Source: Thalassolituus maritimus
Lineage (GTDB): Bacteria > Pseudomonadota > Gammaproteobacteria > Pseudomonadales > Oceanobacteraceae
NCBI RefSeq assembly: GCF_900156675.1
Contig: NZ_FTOH01000006.1
Location: 1-64,000, forward strand
DNA: 64,000 nucleotides
Direction of reading: 5' to 3'
The notes under the pieces are model-generated. The model was not told the origin of the DNA. It made no database searches and was given only the letters and a program-made list of their open reading frames with translations. The translations under genes and the position numbers were made by a program. Shown here piece after piece: positions 34,125 through 42,421 of the stretch; position 1 is the stretch's first letter; the number at the start of each line of letters is the position of its first letter.

Positions 34125-35429
34125 TTGAAACCGGTAAAAGTAGGTATCTGCGGTTTAGGTACAGTTGGCGGTGGTACATTTAACGTACTGACTAATAATG
34201 CGAAAGATATTGCACGCCGTGCCGGTCGGGACATTATTATCGAGCAGGTTGCCATGCGTCATCCAAACCCGGCGGTGGAAATCGGCTCGGTTAAGACGAC
34301 AGAAGATGTTGCCGACGTCATCAGCAATCCTGATATCGATATCGTGGTTGAACTGATTGGTGGCTACACCGTAGCAAAAGACGTAGTGATGGGCGCCATC
34401 GAAAACGGCAAGCATGTCGTCACTGCGAACAAGGCTCTGATCGCCGTTTACGGCTCTGAAATCTTTGCTGCTGCGGAAGCGAAAGGCGTGTCTGTGATGT
34501 ACGAAGCCGCTGTCGCCGGTGGCATTCCGATCATTAAAGCCATTCGTGAAGGTCTGGCGGCAAACCATATTAACTGGCTTGCAGGTATCATTAACGGTAC
34601 CGGTAACTTCATCCTGACCGAAATGCGTGACAAAGGCCGTGATTTTGCCGACGTACTGGCAGAGGCCCAGGCGCTGGGGTATGCCGAAGCTGATCCGACG
34701 TTTGACGTTGAAGGTATTGATGCTGCACACAAGCTAACCATTCTTGCGTCGATCGCTTATGGTATCCCGCTTCAGTTTGAGCATTGCTATACCGAAGGTA
34801 TCAGCAAAGTGGCTCCAGAGGACGTTGAATACGCAGAAGAGCTGGGTTATCGCATCAAGCACCTCGGGATCAGCAGCCGCACCGAGAAGGGCATTGACCT
34901 GCGTGTGCATCCGACTCTGATCCCTGAGCACCGTCCGATTGCCAAAGTCGACGGCGTACTTAACGCTGTGACCGTGAATGGTGATGCCGTAGGCGATACC
35001 CTGTACGTAGGTGCTGGCGCAGGAGCTGGGCCGACTGCATCGGCGGTAGTTGCTGACATCATTGATCTGGCACGAACGCTGGAAGCACCTGCGTCGGCAA
35101 GTGTTAATCACCTGGCGTTCGATAGTGAAAGCATCGATAACCTGCGTGTACTGCCGATTGAACAGGTAGAAACTGCATACTATCTGCGTATTCAGGTTCA
35201 GGATCGCACCGGTGTACTGGCGAGCATCGCGACGACGCTCAGCGAGCACGACATCAATATAGAGGCTCTGATTCAGAAAGAGCCGCGCATGGAGAATGAT
35301 CTGGCTCAGATCATTATCCTGACCCACAAAGTGGAAGAAGCGCGTATGAATGCTGCGATCGAGGCTGTTGAGAGCCTAGACAGTACACACGGTAAGATCA
35401 CTCGCATCCGTGTTGAGCATCTCGACTGA
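34125..35429 (+). CDS. hom: Homoserine dehydrogenase
   Basis: A 434-residue enzyme that reduces aspartate semialdehyde to homoserine in threonine, methionine and isoleucine synthesis. Seen: NAD(P)-binding GICGLGTVGGGTF; ELIGGYTVAKDVVMGAIENGKHVVTANKALIA; catalytic region AGIINGTGNFILTEM...AQALGYAEADPTFDVEGIDAAHK; and a C-terminal ACT domain (YYLRIQVQDRTGVLASIATTLSEHDINIEAL) for threonine feedback. I prefer the TTG at 34125, because CAGGAG at 34111-34116 is then 8 bases away; a TTG at 34119 lies too near it. No thrC follows; a terminator does. It is the monofunctional form, not fused to aspartokinase. Confidence 0.95.
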   Translation: MKPVKVGICGLGTVGGGTFNVLTNNAKDIARRAGRDIIIEQVAMRHPNPAVEIGSVKTTEDVADVISNPDIDIVVELIGGYTVAKDVVMGAIENGKHVVTANKALIAVYGSEIFAAAEAKGVSVMYEAAVAGGIPIIKAIREGLAANHINWLAGIINGTGNFILTEMRDKGRDFADVLAEAQALGYAEADPTFDVEGIDAAHKLTILASIAYGIPLQFEHCYTEGISKVAPEDVEYAEELGYRIKHLGISSRTEKGIDLRVHPTLIPEHRPIAKVDGVLNAVTVNGDAVGDTLYVGAGAGAGPTASAVVADIIDLARTLEAPASASVNHLAFDSESIDNLRVLPIEQVETAYYLRIQVQDRTGVLASIATTLSEHDINIEALIQKEPRMENDLAQIIILTHKVEEARMNAAIEAVESLDSTHGKITRIRVEHLD

Positions 35430-35460
35430 CCGCTGTAACACCGCCGTATGTGACACAAAG

Positions 35461-35485
35461 CGGAGCCTCAGGGCTCCGTTTTTTT
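35461..35485 (+). terminator. Rho-independent terminator after hom
   Basis: CGGAGCC TCAG GGCTCCG with a run of seven T, 31 bases after the hom stop. Confidence 0.92.
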
Positions 35486-35576
35486 GTCCTGTCTGACGGT
35501 CTTTACAGATAAAATAGAGGCGTTCTTGTGTGTTTAGCATATTCTTAATCATTAGTTATTCATTCAGGACAATACC

Positions 35577-36335
35577 ATGTTAAGTCGGATTGTAGTTTCT
35601 CTGGTGTTATTGCTGGGAATTCCATCTTTTGCGGTCGCAGAAGATAAGGTCGTACGCCTGGCAACTCTTGAGTGGGCGCCGTATACCAGCCAGACATTGA
35701 AGCATCAGGGGGCGACGACCGAAGTAGTGCGCCGCTCGTTTAAAGCCATGGGGTATGAACTCCAGATTATGTTTTACCCATGGGAGAGAGCGGTAAAAAT
35801 GGGTAGCGATGGGAGTTACGGCCTCGATGGCTTCTTTCCCGAGTACTATCGCGAAGATGTTAATGACGGCGTCGTATTCTCAGATCCGGTTGGCTACGGT
35901 CCTCTTGGTTTTGCAGAGCGTGTTAATAGGGTGATTGACTGGAACAAGCTCGAGGATCTGACGCCATACACCATCGGCACGGTTCAGGGGTATGCTAACA
36001 CGTTAGAATTTGATGAGCGGGTTGCTGAACAGACGCTTAATGTCAGTGAAGCTATGACTGATGTTACCAATCTGATGAAACTGGTTTACGGCCGGGTTGA
36101 CCTGTCTGTGATTGATCAGCATGTGTTTGCTTATCTGTTAGCAACTAATCCCGAGCTCAACGCGGTACGGGGGCAGTTGTTGTTTGATCAGACGTTGCTG
36201 GAGATAAAATCTCTGTACGTATGCTTTAACAAAGACAATGCCCATCTGGCTGAAATTCTGAACCAGGGGCTTGCTAAAATCGATATCCGTGCGATACAGG
36301 ACGAGATATTTTCAGACTATTATCCGGATCAATAG
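35577..36335 (+). CDS. Periplasmic solute-binding protein, family 3-like
   Basis: A 252-residue secreted protein. A signal peptide (MLSRIVVSLVLLLGIPSFAVA) is followed by a type-2 periplasmic binding fold with the pattern VVRLATLEWAPYTSQTLKHQGATTEVVRRSFKAMGYELQIMFYPWERAVKMG and a second lobe (YTIGTVQGYANTLEFDERV). No ABC permease or ATPase is adjacent, so this is an orphan receptor of the SBP_bac_3 class, possibly feeding a sensor or a distant transporter. A second orphan of the same broad class is at 62825-63772. Ligand unknown. Confidence 0.82.
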   Translation: MLSRIVVSLVLLLGIPSFAVAEDKVVRLATLEWAPYTSQTLKHQGATTEVVRRSFKAMGYELQIMFYPWERAVKMGSDGSYGLDGFFPEYYREDVNDGVVFSDPVGYGPLGFAERVNRVIDWNKLEDLTPYTIGTVQGYANTLEFDERVAEQTLNVSEAMTDVTNLMKLVYGRVDLSVIDQHVFAYLLATNPELNAVRGQLLFDQTLLEIKSLYVCFNKDNAHLAEILNQGLAKIDIRAIQDEIFSDYYPDQ

Positions 36336-36404
36336 TTGTCTGTTTTTCATTTATCAGGTGAATAGTGTAGGCTTCGCGTTAATGTCCTCTTGTGCTGTTC
36401 CGCC

Positions 36405-37340
36405 ATGAACCTTGATCGTATTGACCTTAACCTGCTCGTTTATCTAGATGTACTCCTTCGTGAGGGCAGTGTCACTAAAGCTGCTCAACAGCTGGGTATT
36501 ACTCAGCCTGCCATGAGTAATGGTTTGCGCCGACTCAGAGATCTGTTTGGTGATCCGCTGCTGGTGCGAACGTCTGATGGCATGACAGCAACAGAGCGTG
36601 CTCAGGAGCTACAGCCGGTGATTCGCAAGGCTTTGGGTGAGTTACAGATGGCACTCCAGCCACAGGAAGAGTTTGACGCCAGGGTCAGCCATCGCGTTTT
36701 CCGGATTATGGTGAGTGACTACGCTGAATCCACGTTAGTGCCAGAACTGGTGAAGCGTCTGCGCAGTGATGCCCCCGATGTGATTCTCGATGTATTGACG
36801 CCTTCCGATGTGACGTTCAAAGATGTTGAAGCAGGAAAGGTCGATATGGCGATTAACCGCTTTGATGAGATGCCTCAATCCTTTCACCAGATGGCTCTCT
36901 GGCAGGATGACTTCGTTTGTCTGGTGAATCCAGACCATCCCAATGTCGACCGGTTTGATCTGGACGCGTACCTGTCCAGTAAGCATATCTGGGTAAGCAA
37001 AACCGGTATGGGCGCAGGGGTCGGTATCGATCCGGAAAAGGTCGTGCGTCTGGGCTGGGTGGACAATGCATTATCAAAGCTGGGGCATAAGCGAAAAATA
37101 TCTGTATTTACCCGTCACTATCAGATGCCAGCGCTACTTGCGCTCAATAATGATCTGGTTGCTACTTTGCCTCGAAAGGTAGCCGATATGCAGGCCGAAT
37201 CAGCCTCTCTGCAGGTGAAAGAGCCTCCATTCAAGATCCCTCCGTTCGAGCTCAAGATGGCATGGTCCCCCTTACTACAGCATCATCAGGCACATCGCTG
37301 GTTACGGCGTACAATCGTTGATGTAGCGCAGTACTGTTAA
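36405..37340 (+). CDS. LysR-family transcriptional regulator
   Basis: A 311-residue LTTR. The N-terminal winged helix-turn-helix is MNLDRIDLNLLVYLDVLLREGSVTKAAQQLGITQPAMSNGLRRLRDLFGDPLLVRTSDGM. The effector-binding domain follows (YAESTLVPELVKRLRSDAPDVILDVL; FVCLVNPDHPN). The DNA-binding region resembles the NahR/NodD/LinR branch that regulates degradation or signalling genes. The ATG at 36405 starts the domain exactly; an upstream in-frame start would add five residues. No divergent partner is present, so the target is not evident. Confidence 0.88.
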   Translation: MNLDRIDLNLLVYLDVLLREGSVTKAAQQLGITQPAMSNGLRRLRDLFGDPLLVRTSDGMTATERAQELQPVIRKALGELQMALQPQEEFDARVSHRVFRIMVSDYAESTLVPELVKRLRSDAPDVILDVLTPSDVTFKDVEAGKVDMAINRFDEMPQSFHQMALWQDDFVCLVNPDHPNVDRFDLDAYLSSKHIWVSKTGMGAGVGIDPEKVVRLGWVDNALSKLGHKRKISVFTRHYQMPALLALNNDLVATLPRKVADMQAESASLQVKEPPFKIPPFELKMAWSPLLQHHQAHRWLRRTIVDVAQYC

Positions 37341-37408
37341 TTTGCTCCTCCCATCTGTTGATTGCTTGTAGTCTGCTTGTGGCGAATTGTCCGGATTTGT
37401 CACGCTGC

Positions 37409-37422
37409 TTGATTCACATCAA
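37409..37422. promoter_or_regulatory. FNR/ANR box
   Basis: TTGATTCACATCAA is a perfect match to the FNR-type dyad TTGAT-N4-ATCAA. Its centre is about 72 bases before the bacteriohemerythrin ATG, suggesting induction when oxygen falls. Confidence 0.75.
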
Positions 37423-37487
37423 GCCAATGCCCTCCACTTAGGACACAATAGAGCCTGCTGATAAGAGTATTAATTCGGGAGGGGCTC

Positions 37488-37916
37488 ATGTCCATGATGT
37501 TCTGGGATTACCCGCAGTTGCCGGTTCAGTTTATGAATCGTGAACATGAGACCTTTGTAGGTCTCATGAATGATGCAGAGCAGGCGCTGACGATGGGGAC
37601 CTTCTCGGTTCAGCACTTTAAACGGCTTGTACAGCATTGCCAGGAGCATTTCGCACACGAAGAGCGTGAGATGCAGAGGACGCACTTTCCAGGTTTCGAA
37701 TTACACAAGAAACAGCATGATCGTGTGTTGCTGGAGATGACTGAGCTTCTCAAGGGATATGTCGCGACTCAGGACATTGAGCCATTGCTCAGATACCTGC
37801 AGGACATATTACCTGAATGGTTTACTCAGCACATTCACACACTGGATCAGGTGACGGCGCAATACCTCACTGCCGCCTATGCCAAATCAAACCGTCGGGC
37901 TAAATCGATCGGTTAA
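37488..37916 (+). CDS. Bacteriohemerythrin
   Basis: A 142-residue four-helix di-iron protein that binds oxygen reversibly. Ligand motifs are FMNREHETFVGLM (His/Glu), HCQEHFAHEEREMQ (H...HxxxE), HFPGFELHKKQHDRVL and WFTQHIHTLDQ, together giving the five His and two carboxylate set expected of the family. A strong ribosome-binding site (GGGAGGGG) precedes ATG 37488, and a perfect FNR box lies upstream, which fits an oxygen-scavenging or delivery role at low oxygen. Its last 17 bases overlap the 3' end of the convergent mutarotase gene. Confidence 0.9.
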   Translation: MSMMFWDYPQLPVQFMNREHETFVGLMNDAEQALTMGTFSVQHFKRLVQHCQEHFAHEEREMQRTHFPGFELHKKQHDRVLLEMTELLKGYVATQDIEPLLRYLQDILPEWFTQHIHTLDQVTAQYLTAAYAKSNRRAKSIG

Positions 37917-38814
37917 CCAGGGTCATACGTAGGGTATGGCTTTCGCCGGGCTGAAGCGTTACAGCAGCGTCCATAACATCCGCGGACTCAATGCAGAACA
38001 TGTTTTTCCAGGCGTCATCCTCAAACTGACTCAGGCGTGCTCCTTTATCAATCCACGGGTTCCAGACAATCGCCGTGCGGTTATTTCCGCTTAAGATCAT
38101 GGTTGAGCCGGGAGATTGCAGAGTAAGATCCCGGCTGACCGTGTAAATCCGGTCGGTTTCGTCGACGAACGCAACCGGCCCGGTCTGTGTTTTGGTTGCC
38201 CAGCCATCAAGGGCATCGATATATGACTCATCTTCAAGCCCGGCGATGCTGGTCTGGTTAATATCGGTCGTAGGGAAATAGGTATGTAAGGCCTGAGATA
38301 TCGCGACCTCTTTCTGCCCGGCGATTGTGGTGAGCGCTAGAGTTAACGCGGAAGCCGACATGGAAACTTCAAGTTTAAGTGAGGCATCGCCGTTCCAGGC
38401 TGGATGTGCGGGATTCTCAAGAGACAGGCCGAGTACAACGTCTGAGTCAGATTCAGTGACTGACGTTAAGCTCCAGTCCTGAGAGCGGGCGAAGCCGTGT
38501 GCTGGTGCATTGTCACCGGTGATATGTGTTGTCACGGACGAGGGATTTTTAGCAGCATTACCGAACCAGGGCCAGCATATGGGGATTCCACCGCGTAGAG
38601 AGGTGCCGGTTTTATATTCTGCAGTCTCGCTTAACCATAGCCATTCTTTGTTCTGGATGGCAAAGCGCAGCAATTGTGCGCCTTGTATCGCGAGGTCTGC
38701 ACTGAAGTCGGTATGTCGAACCAGGATCACCGGCAGAGCATCGCGCATTTCTACCGACAGGTATTGATTATCGCTCAGTTGGTCGCGCAGTGAGTTATAC
38801 TTCTGCAGGGTCAT
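37900..38814 (-). CDS. D-hexose-6-phosphate mutarotase (YeaD-like aldose epimerase)
   Basis: A 304-residue galactose-mutarotase-fold enzyme that interconverts the anomers of glucose-6-phosphate. Motifs: FSADLAIQGAQLLRF, LRGGIPICWPWFG (substrate Arg), APAHGFARSQDWSL (conserved His), ALHTYFPTTDI (catalytic His) and VVWNPW-like IVWNPWIDKGA. ATG 38814 (MTLQKYNSL) is chosen because the upstream in-frame reading is the antisense of the next gene. It overlaps the hemerythrin gene tail to tail by 17 bases. Confidence 0.88.
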   Translation of the reverse strand: MTLQKYNSLRDQLSDNQYLSVEMRDALPVILVRHTDFSADLAIQGAQLLRFAIQNKEWLWLSETAEYKTGTSLRGGIPICWPWFGNAAKNPSSVTTHITGDNAPAHGFARSQDWSLTSVTESDSDVVLGLSLENPAHPAWNGDASLKLEVSMSASALTLALTTIAGQKEVAISQALHTYFPTTDINQTSIAGLEDESYIDALDGWATKTQTGPVAFVDETDRIYTVSRDLTLQSPGSTMILSGNNRTAIVWNPWIDKGARLSQFEDDAWKNMFCIESADVMDAAVTLQPGESHTLRMTLVNRSI

Positions 38815-38875
38815 AAGGCGGTTCCGAATCCGGGAATTTACGTCGATGATGACACAGTGCTGGTGGGATAAATAG

Positions 38876-39355
38876 TTGAATAAACAATTACTTAAAGACG
38901 CGTTACTAAGATCACTCGACGAAGAGATCAATGCCGCATTGGCGGCGGCGGGTGAGGCCCATGCAACGGCGTCCCATGGCGAAAATAAGCCAGAGAACCA
39001 GTACGACACTCTGGCGCTGGAGGCGGCTTATCTCGCCCATGGGCAGTCTGAGAGAATTCTCCAACTGCAACAGGCCAGAATAAACCTGAGCCGCTGGGTC
39101 GCTCCGGATTTCAGTGAGGATGACTCGGTGCGGATGGGCGCCTGTGTGGTGCTTCTTTCTGAAAATGACGAGGAAAGAAGCATATTTATTGCCCCTGTCG
39201 GTGGTCGTGAGCTGGAATTTGAAGGTGAGAAAATACTGGTGGTCAATCAGGAAGCTCCTGTAACCCGACGCCTGTGTGGCTTACAGATTGGCGATGAAGT
39301 AGCGCTGACGCTCGGAGGTCGCAGCAGCCTCTGGGAGCTGCTCGCCATTCATTAA
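38876..39355 (+). CDS. GreA/GreB C-terminal-like elongation-factor family protein
   Basis: A 159-residue protein. An N-terminal helical region (MNKQLLKDALLRSLDEEINAALAAAGEAHATASHGENKPENQYDTLALEAAYLAHGQSERILQL) is followed by a beta domain like the C-terminus of Gre factors (RMGACVVLLSENDEERSIFIAPVGGRELE; LCGLQIGDEVAL). It is too short for GreA/GreB with the full coiled coil and is closer to Rnk/GreA-related proteins that bind RNA polymerase. TTG at 38876 after GGTGGGA is the likely start. It is divergent from the mutarotase gene with 61 bases between. Confidence 0.75.
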   Translation: MNKQLLKDALLRSLDEEINAALAAAGEAHATASHGENKPENQYDTLALEAAYLAHGQSERILQLQQARINLSRWVAPDFSEDDSVRMGACVVLLSENDEERSIFIAPVGGRELEFEGEKILVVNQEAPVTRRLCGLQIGDEVALTLGGRSSLWELLAIH

Positions 39356-39448
39356 TTTTCCATTTCTCTCTTCTCCATTTCTCTCTTTTCTCTTCTCTGG
39401 TGTCAGTCTTGGCGCGCCACCAAAAATAGTATGTCGCATTATTGGTGG
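39356..39448. repeat. Pyrimidine-rich tandem repeat and stem-loop after the Gre-like gene
   Basis: 39360-39389 is a 15-base unit CCATTTCTCTCTTCT repeated twice with one mismatch, inside a 40-base almost pure C/T tract. CCACCAA (39417-39423) then pairs with TTGGTGG (39442-39448). The hairpin could end transcription or mark an intergenic repeat. The rest of the gap to 39577 shows nothing further. Confidence 0.5.
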
Positions 39449-39577
39449 TCAATGCAGGTCAATTGTCGTGTCTTACCGATTGAGTGCCGGCGCCAGAGCA
39501 GAGTGTCATAGACCTGTTATTCGCCGCTGTCATATATCTGCTCTTTGATTCATAAAAGAGTAGCTAAGGACAGTCTC

Positions 39578-40393
39578 ATGCGAACGATCTCACCGTATAA
39601 CACTAAACTCGATAAACATAATGCTTACTGGATGGCGCGTATTGCTGAGGCCGTGTACGAGTGCACTTCTGACTGTGATCAACTGCCTAATGAAGCCACG
39701 ATTCTGGCTGGGCTCAAGCAAGATGATGATGGCTTTCGCTCTGTTATGGGAGTTGATAAAAACTCGGCGCAAGCGGCTCTCGTTGAACACGACGATTATC
39801 TGTGTATGGCGTTTCGCGGCACTAACGAGTTGGCTGACTGGCTTGATAATCTTAATGCGTTTTCTACACCGCAGCTTTTTGGCGAATTTCATCGCGGTTT
39901 CTGGCTGTGTTGTGAAGATGTCTGGGCGCCAATGTTTGTACGTTGTCTCGAATTACAGAGTGAGAAAAAGCGCCCTGTTTTTCTGACGGGGCATAGCCTC
40001 GGGGGAGCCATGGCGACGATTGCAGCCGCGCACTTTGTGCAGATGGACAAACCCTTCACCAGTGTTTATACCTTTGGTCAGCCGCGGGCGATGACGCGAG
40101 AGACTGCTCAGATATTTAATATGGAGTGCAAGTCGCGTTTTTTCAGGTTCCATAACAATAACGATATCGTGACACGGGTGCCTGCCCGGGTGATGGGCTA
40201 CAGCCATATTGGCAGTTATCTTTATATTTCTGAAGAAAAAGAAATTTATCGCGAATCAGGTTTCTGGTTTCGTTTTCTTGATTATGTCGATGGCGCTCTC
40301 AGCGATCTGCGTGAAGCTGGCATTGACGGAATCAAAGATCATGATATGGGCGAATATCTCAAGGCCATTGAAGCCTGGGATATTCGCGACTAA
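39578..40393 (+). CDS. Class 3 lipase-family hydrolase
   Basis: A 271-residue alpha/beta hydrolase. FLTGHSLGGAMATIAA holds the nucleophile Ser in G-H-S-L-G, FRGTNELADWLDNL supplies the oxyanion-loop region, FGQPRAMT the following strand, and NNDIVTRVPARVMGYSHIGSYLY the Asp/His region (D in NDIVTRVP, H in YSHIG). This is the fungal-type lipase_3 fold, cytoplasmic here since no signal peptide is seen. AAGGAC precedes ATG 39578; an upstream TTG at 39545 is less likely. It is convergent to the GST gene. Confidence 0.88.
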   Translation: MRTISPYNTKLDKHNAYWMARIAEAVYECTSDCDQLPNEATILAGLKQDDDGFRSVMGVDKNSAQAALVEHDDYLCMAFRGTNELADWLDNLNAFSTPQLFGEFHRGFWLCCEDVWAPMFVRCLELQSEKKRPVFLTGHSLGGAMATIAAAHFVQMDKPFTSVYTFGQPRAMTRETAQIFNMECKSRFFRFHNNNDIVTRVPARVMGYSHIGSYLYISEEKEIYRESGFWFRFLDYVDGALSDLREAGIDGIKDHDMGEYLKAIEAWDIRD

Positions 40394-40432
40394 GAGTGCA
40401 GTCAGCAGAAGCCACTAACCACACGTACCAGC

Positions 40433-41275
40433 TCACTCTGGCATATCTTTGCTGGAGTGACGCTCGGGGATCTGCTCTGATGCCTCGCCCCAGGTTCGGT
40501 TAATTTTGCGGCCACGCTCGACCGCCGGACGTTGTGCGATTAGTTTCGTCCAGCGTTGCAGGTGCTCGTAGGAGGTGACGTCGAGAAACTTTCCGGCCTC
40601 GTACAGCTTGCCCTGAGCCAGAACGCCATACCAGGGCCAGATTGCGATATCGGCAATTGAGTATTCATCACCGGCCATGTAAGTATTATTGGCGAGGTGT
40701 TTGTCCAGTACATCCAGCTGGCGTTTAACCTCCATTGTGAATCGCTCGATGGGATATTCGTATTTTTCCGGGGCGTAAGCATAGAAATGGCCAAAGCCAC
40801 CGCCAAGCATCGGCGCCGCTCCCATCTGCCAGAAAAGCCAGTTAAAGCACTCAGTCCGGGCAGCATGAGCTTCCGGAATAAAGCGTCCGAATTTTTCTGC
40901 CAGGTAGCGCAGAATTGAGCCCGATTCGAAAACCCGTACCGGGGTCTCACCTGACTCGTCTATTAATGCTGGAATTTTCGAATTAGGGTTTACTTCAACA
41001 AACCCGGAGCCGAACTGATCACCTTCGAGAATGTTCGTCAGCCAGGCATCGTATTCGGCGCCTTTTTCGCCGGCGGCAAGCAGCTCTTCCAGCAGAATAG
41101 TCACTTTCACTCCATTAGGTGTAGCCAGTGAATAAAGCTGTAGAGGGTGTTCGCCTTTGCTCAAAACCTTATCGTGAGTTGCACCAGAAACAGGGCGATT
41201 AATATTTGCGAACTGACCGCCGTTGCCTGGTTTCCAGGTCCAGACCTCGGGGGGCGTGTAGGTAGTGTCACTCAT
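40433..41275 (-). CDS. yghU: Glutathione S-transferase-like protein (YghU type)
   Basis: A 280-residue protein of the Ure2p/YghU disulfide-bond oxidoreductase branch. An N-terminal extension (YTPPEVWTWKPGNGGQFANINRPVSGATHDK) precedes the thioredoxin-like domain (LQLYSLATPNGVKVTILLEEL; NPNSKIPALID) and the C-terminal helical domain (FNWLFWQMGAAPMLGGGFGHFYAYAPEKYEYPIERF). All are distinctive of YghU, which binds two glutathiones and reduces organic hydroperoxides or disulfides. It is a single gene with a long untranslated lead toward 41393. Confidence 0.9.
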   Translation of the reverse strand: MSDTTYTPPEVWTWKPGNGGQFANINRPVSGATHDKVLSKGEHPLQLYSLATPNGVKVTILLEELLAAGEKGAEYDAWLTNILEGDQFGSGFVEVNPNSKIPALIDESGETPVRVFESGSILRYLAEKFGRFIPEAHAARTECFNWLFWQMGAAPMLGGGFGHFYAYAPEKYEYPIERFTMEVKRQLDVLDKHLANNTYMAGDEYSIADIAIWPWYGVLAQGKLYEAGKFLDVTSYEHLQRWTKLIAQRPAVERGRKINRTWGEASEQIPERHSSKDMPE

Positions 41276-41392
41276 TGACCGGCTCCTGTTAGTAAATAAT
41301 TTATTTCATACTAACGGGAAGACAGTGTGCTTAAAGGTGAGTTTCTGAGACAGTCTGTCTAATTAGGCGTTTAACCGGTTGTTTCCTGAGTA

Positions 41393-41749
41393 TCAGTAAC
41401 GGAACTGAATCCAGCTTTCAACAACGGCTTTCAGGTCTTCAAGGCCGCATCCTGACGTCAGTTCCATTGTGCTGAGCCCTGCGTCCTCATCGAGGTCGTC
41501 GTCACTGTCTGAGGTAAGGCGGGTGACATTGACTTCTCCCTCGCTGAACATAACCTCAAATTTTGGCGTGGCCAGAAGCTTTTCGTTAAAGGTGCCACTT
41601 TCGAGATCATTAATCAGATCGAGCAGGGCAAACGTCATGTCCCGTTTGGGAATGATGTCGGTGTTCAGCCACAGGGCAGTGACTTCCTGCCCCATGTCGA
41701 GACGAACAACCAGTTCGCCTGATTCGTCGTAACAGAACTCGTGATCCAT
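41393..41749 (-). CDS. yacL: YacL-family (UPF0231-like) protein
   Basis: A 118-residue acidic cytoplasmic protein. [29 protein letters not shown] at the start and SGCGLEDLKAVVESWIQF at the end follow the UPF0231 (YacL) pattern; no biochemical function is known. Its ATG overlaps the stop of rnt (ATGA type), so it is the last gene of a pyrC-rnt-yacL transcription unit on the minus strand. Somewhat diverged from the E. coli protein in the middle. Confidence 0.72.
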   Translation of the reverse strand: MDHEFCYDESGELVVRLDMGQEVTALWLNTDIIPKRDMTFALLDLINDLESGTFNEKLLATPKFEVMFSEGEVNVTRLTSDSDDDLDEDAGLSTMELTSGCGLEDLKAVVESWIQFRY

Positions 41750-42399
41750 CAGGCGTCGTCTTCCGCCAACGGCCAGCCGCCAAGATCTTTGTAGCGGTTA
41801 ACGATGAAGCAGAACAGTTCGGCGGTTTTAAAGGTGTCGTACGCAGCGCTGTGGGCTTCATTGTTATCGAATTCAATACCGGCGACCTTGCAGGATTTCG
41901 CCAATACTGTCTGCCCCAGTGCGATTGCTGCTATAGACGCAGTATCGAACGACGAGAAGGGATGAAACGGATCACGTTTGATGTCGTTGCGATCTATTGC
42001 TGCACGCAGAAAGCCGTGATCGAAGTGCGCGTTATGTCCCACCAGTACCGCTCGGTTACAGCCATAGTGCTTTATTTCACGACGTACGGTCTGCAGCATG
42101 GGCGTGAGTGCATCAATTTCAAATTCAGCATCCCGTTCTGGATCGAATGGATCAATACCGGTGAAATCGAGCGCTTCCTGTTCGAGGTTTGCGCCATCGA
42201 ATGGGTGAATATTTGCACTCAGCGTTTCGTTCGGGTGCAGATAGCCATCGTCATCCATTTTCAGGGTAACCATAGCGATTTCGAGAAGGGCGTCGCTGTC
42301 GGCATTAAAACCGCCGGTTTCCACATCGACTACCACGGGTAAAAACCCGCGGAAGCGTTGTGCCATCAACGACTTTTCCTGTTTCTCTTCAATTGTCAT
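41749..42399 (-). CDS. rnt: Ribonuclease T
   Basis: A 216-residue DEDDh 3'-5' exoribonuclease that trims the 3' ends of tRNAs and other stable RNAs. Exo motifs: [27 protein letters not shown] (Asp and Glu), [19 protein letters not shown] (Asp), [19 protein letters not shown] (His and Asp). The Phe-rich stacking residues of the family are present. ATG 42399 (MTIEEKQEK) is chosen; the longer frame would overlap pyrC. It lies 22 bases after pyrC and overlaps yacL, which matches the conserved pseudomonad order near motY and argG. Confidence 0.94.
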   Translation of the reverse strand: MTIEEKQEKSLMAQRFRGFLPVVVDVETGGFNADSDALLEIAMVTLKMDDDGYLHPNETLSANIHPFDGANLEQEALDFTGIDPFDPERDAEFEIDALTPMLQTVRREIKHYGCNRAVLVGHNAHFDHGFLRAAIDRNDIKRDPFHPFSSFDTASIAAIALGQTVLAKSCKVAGIEFDNNEAHSAAYDTFKTAELFCFIVNRYKDLGGWPLAEDDA

Positions 42400-42421
42400 G
42401 TCGGTCCTTAGTTGTTCGGTG

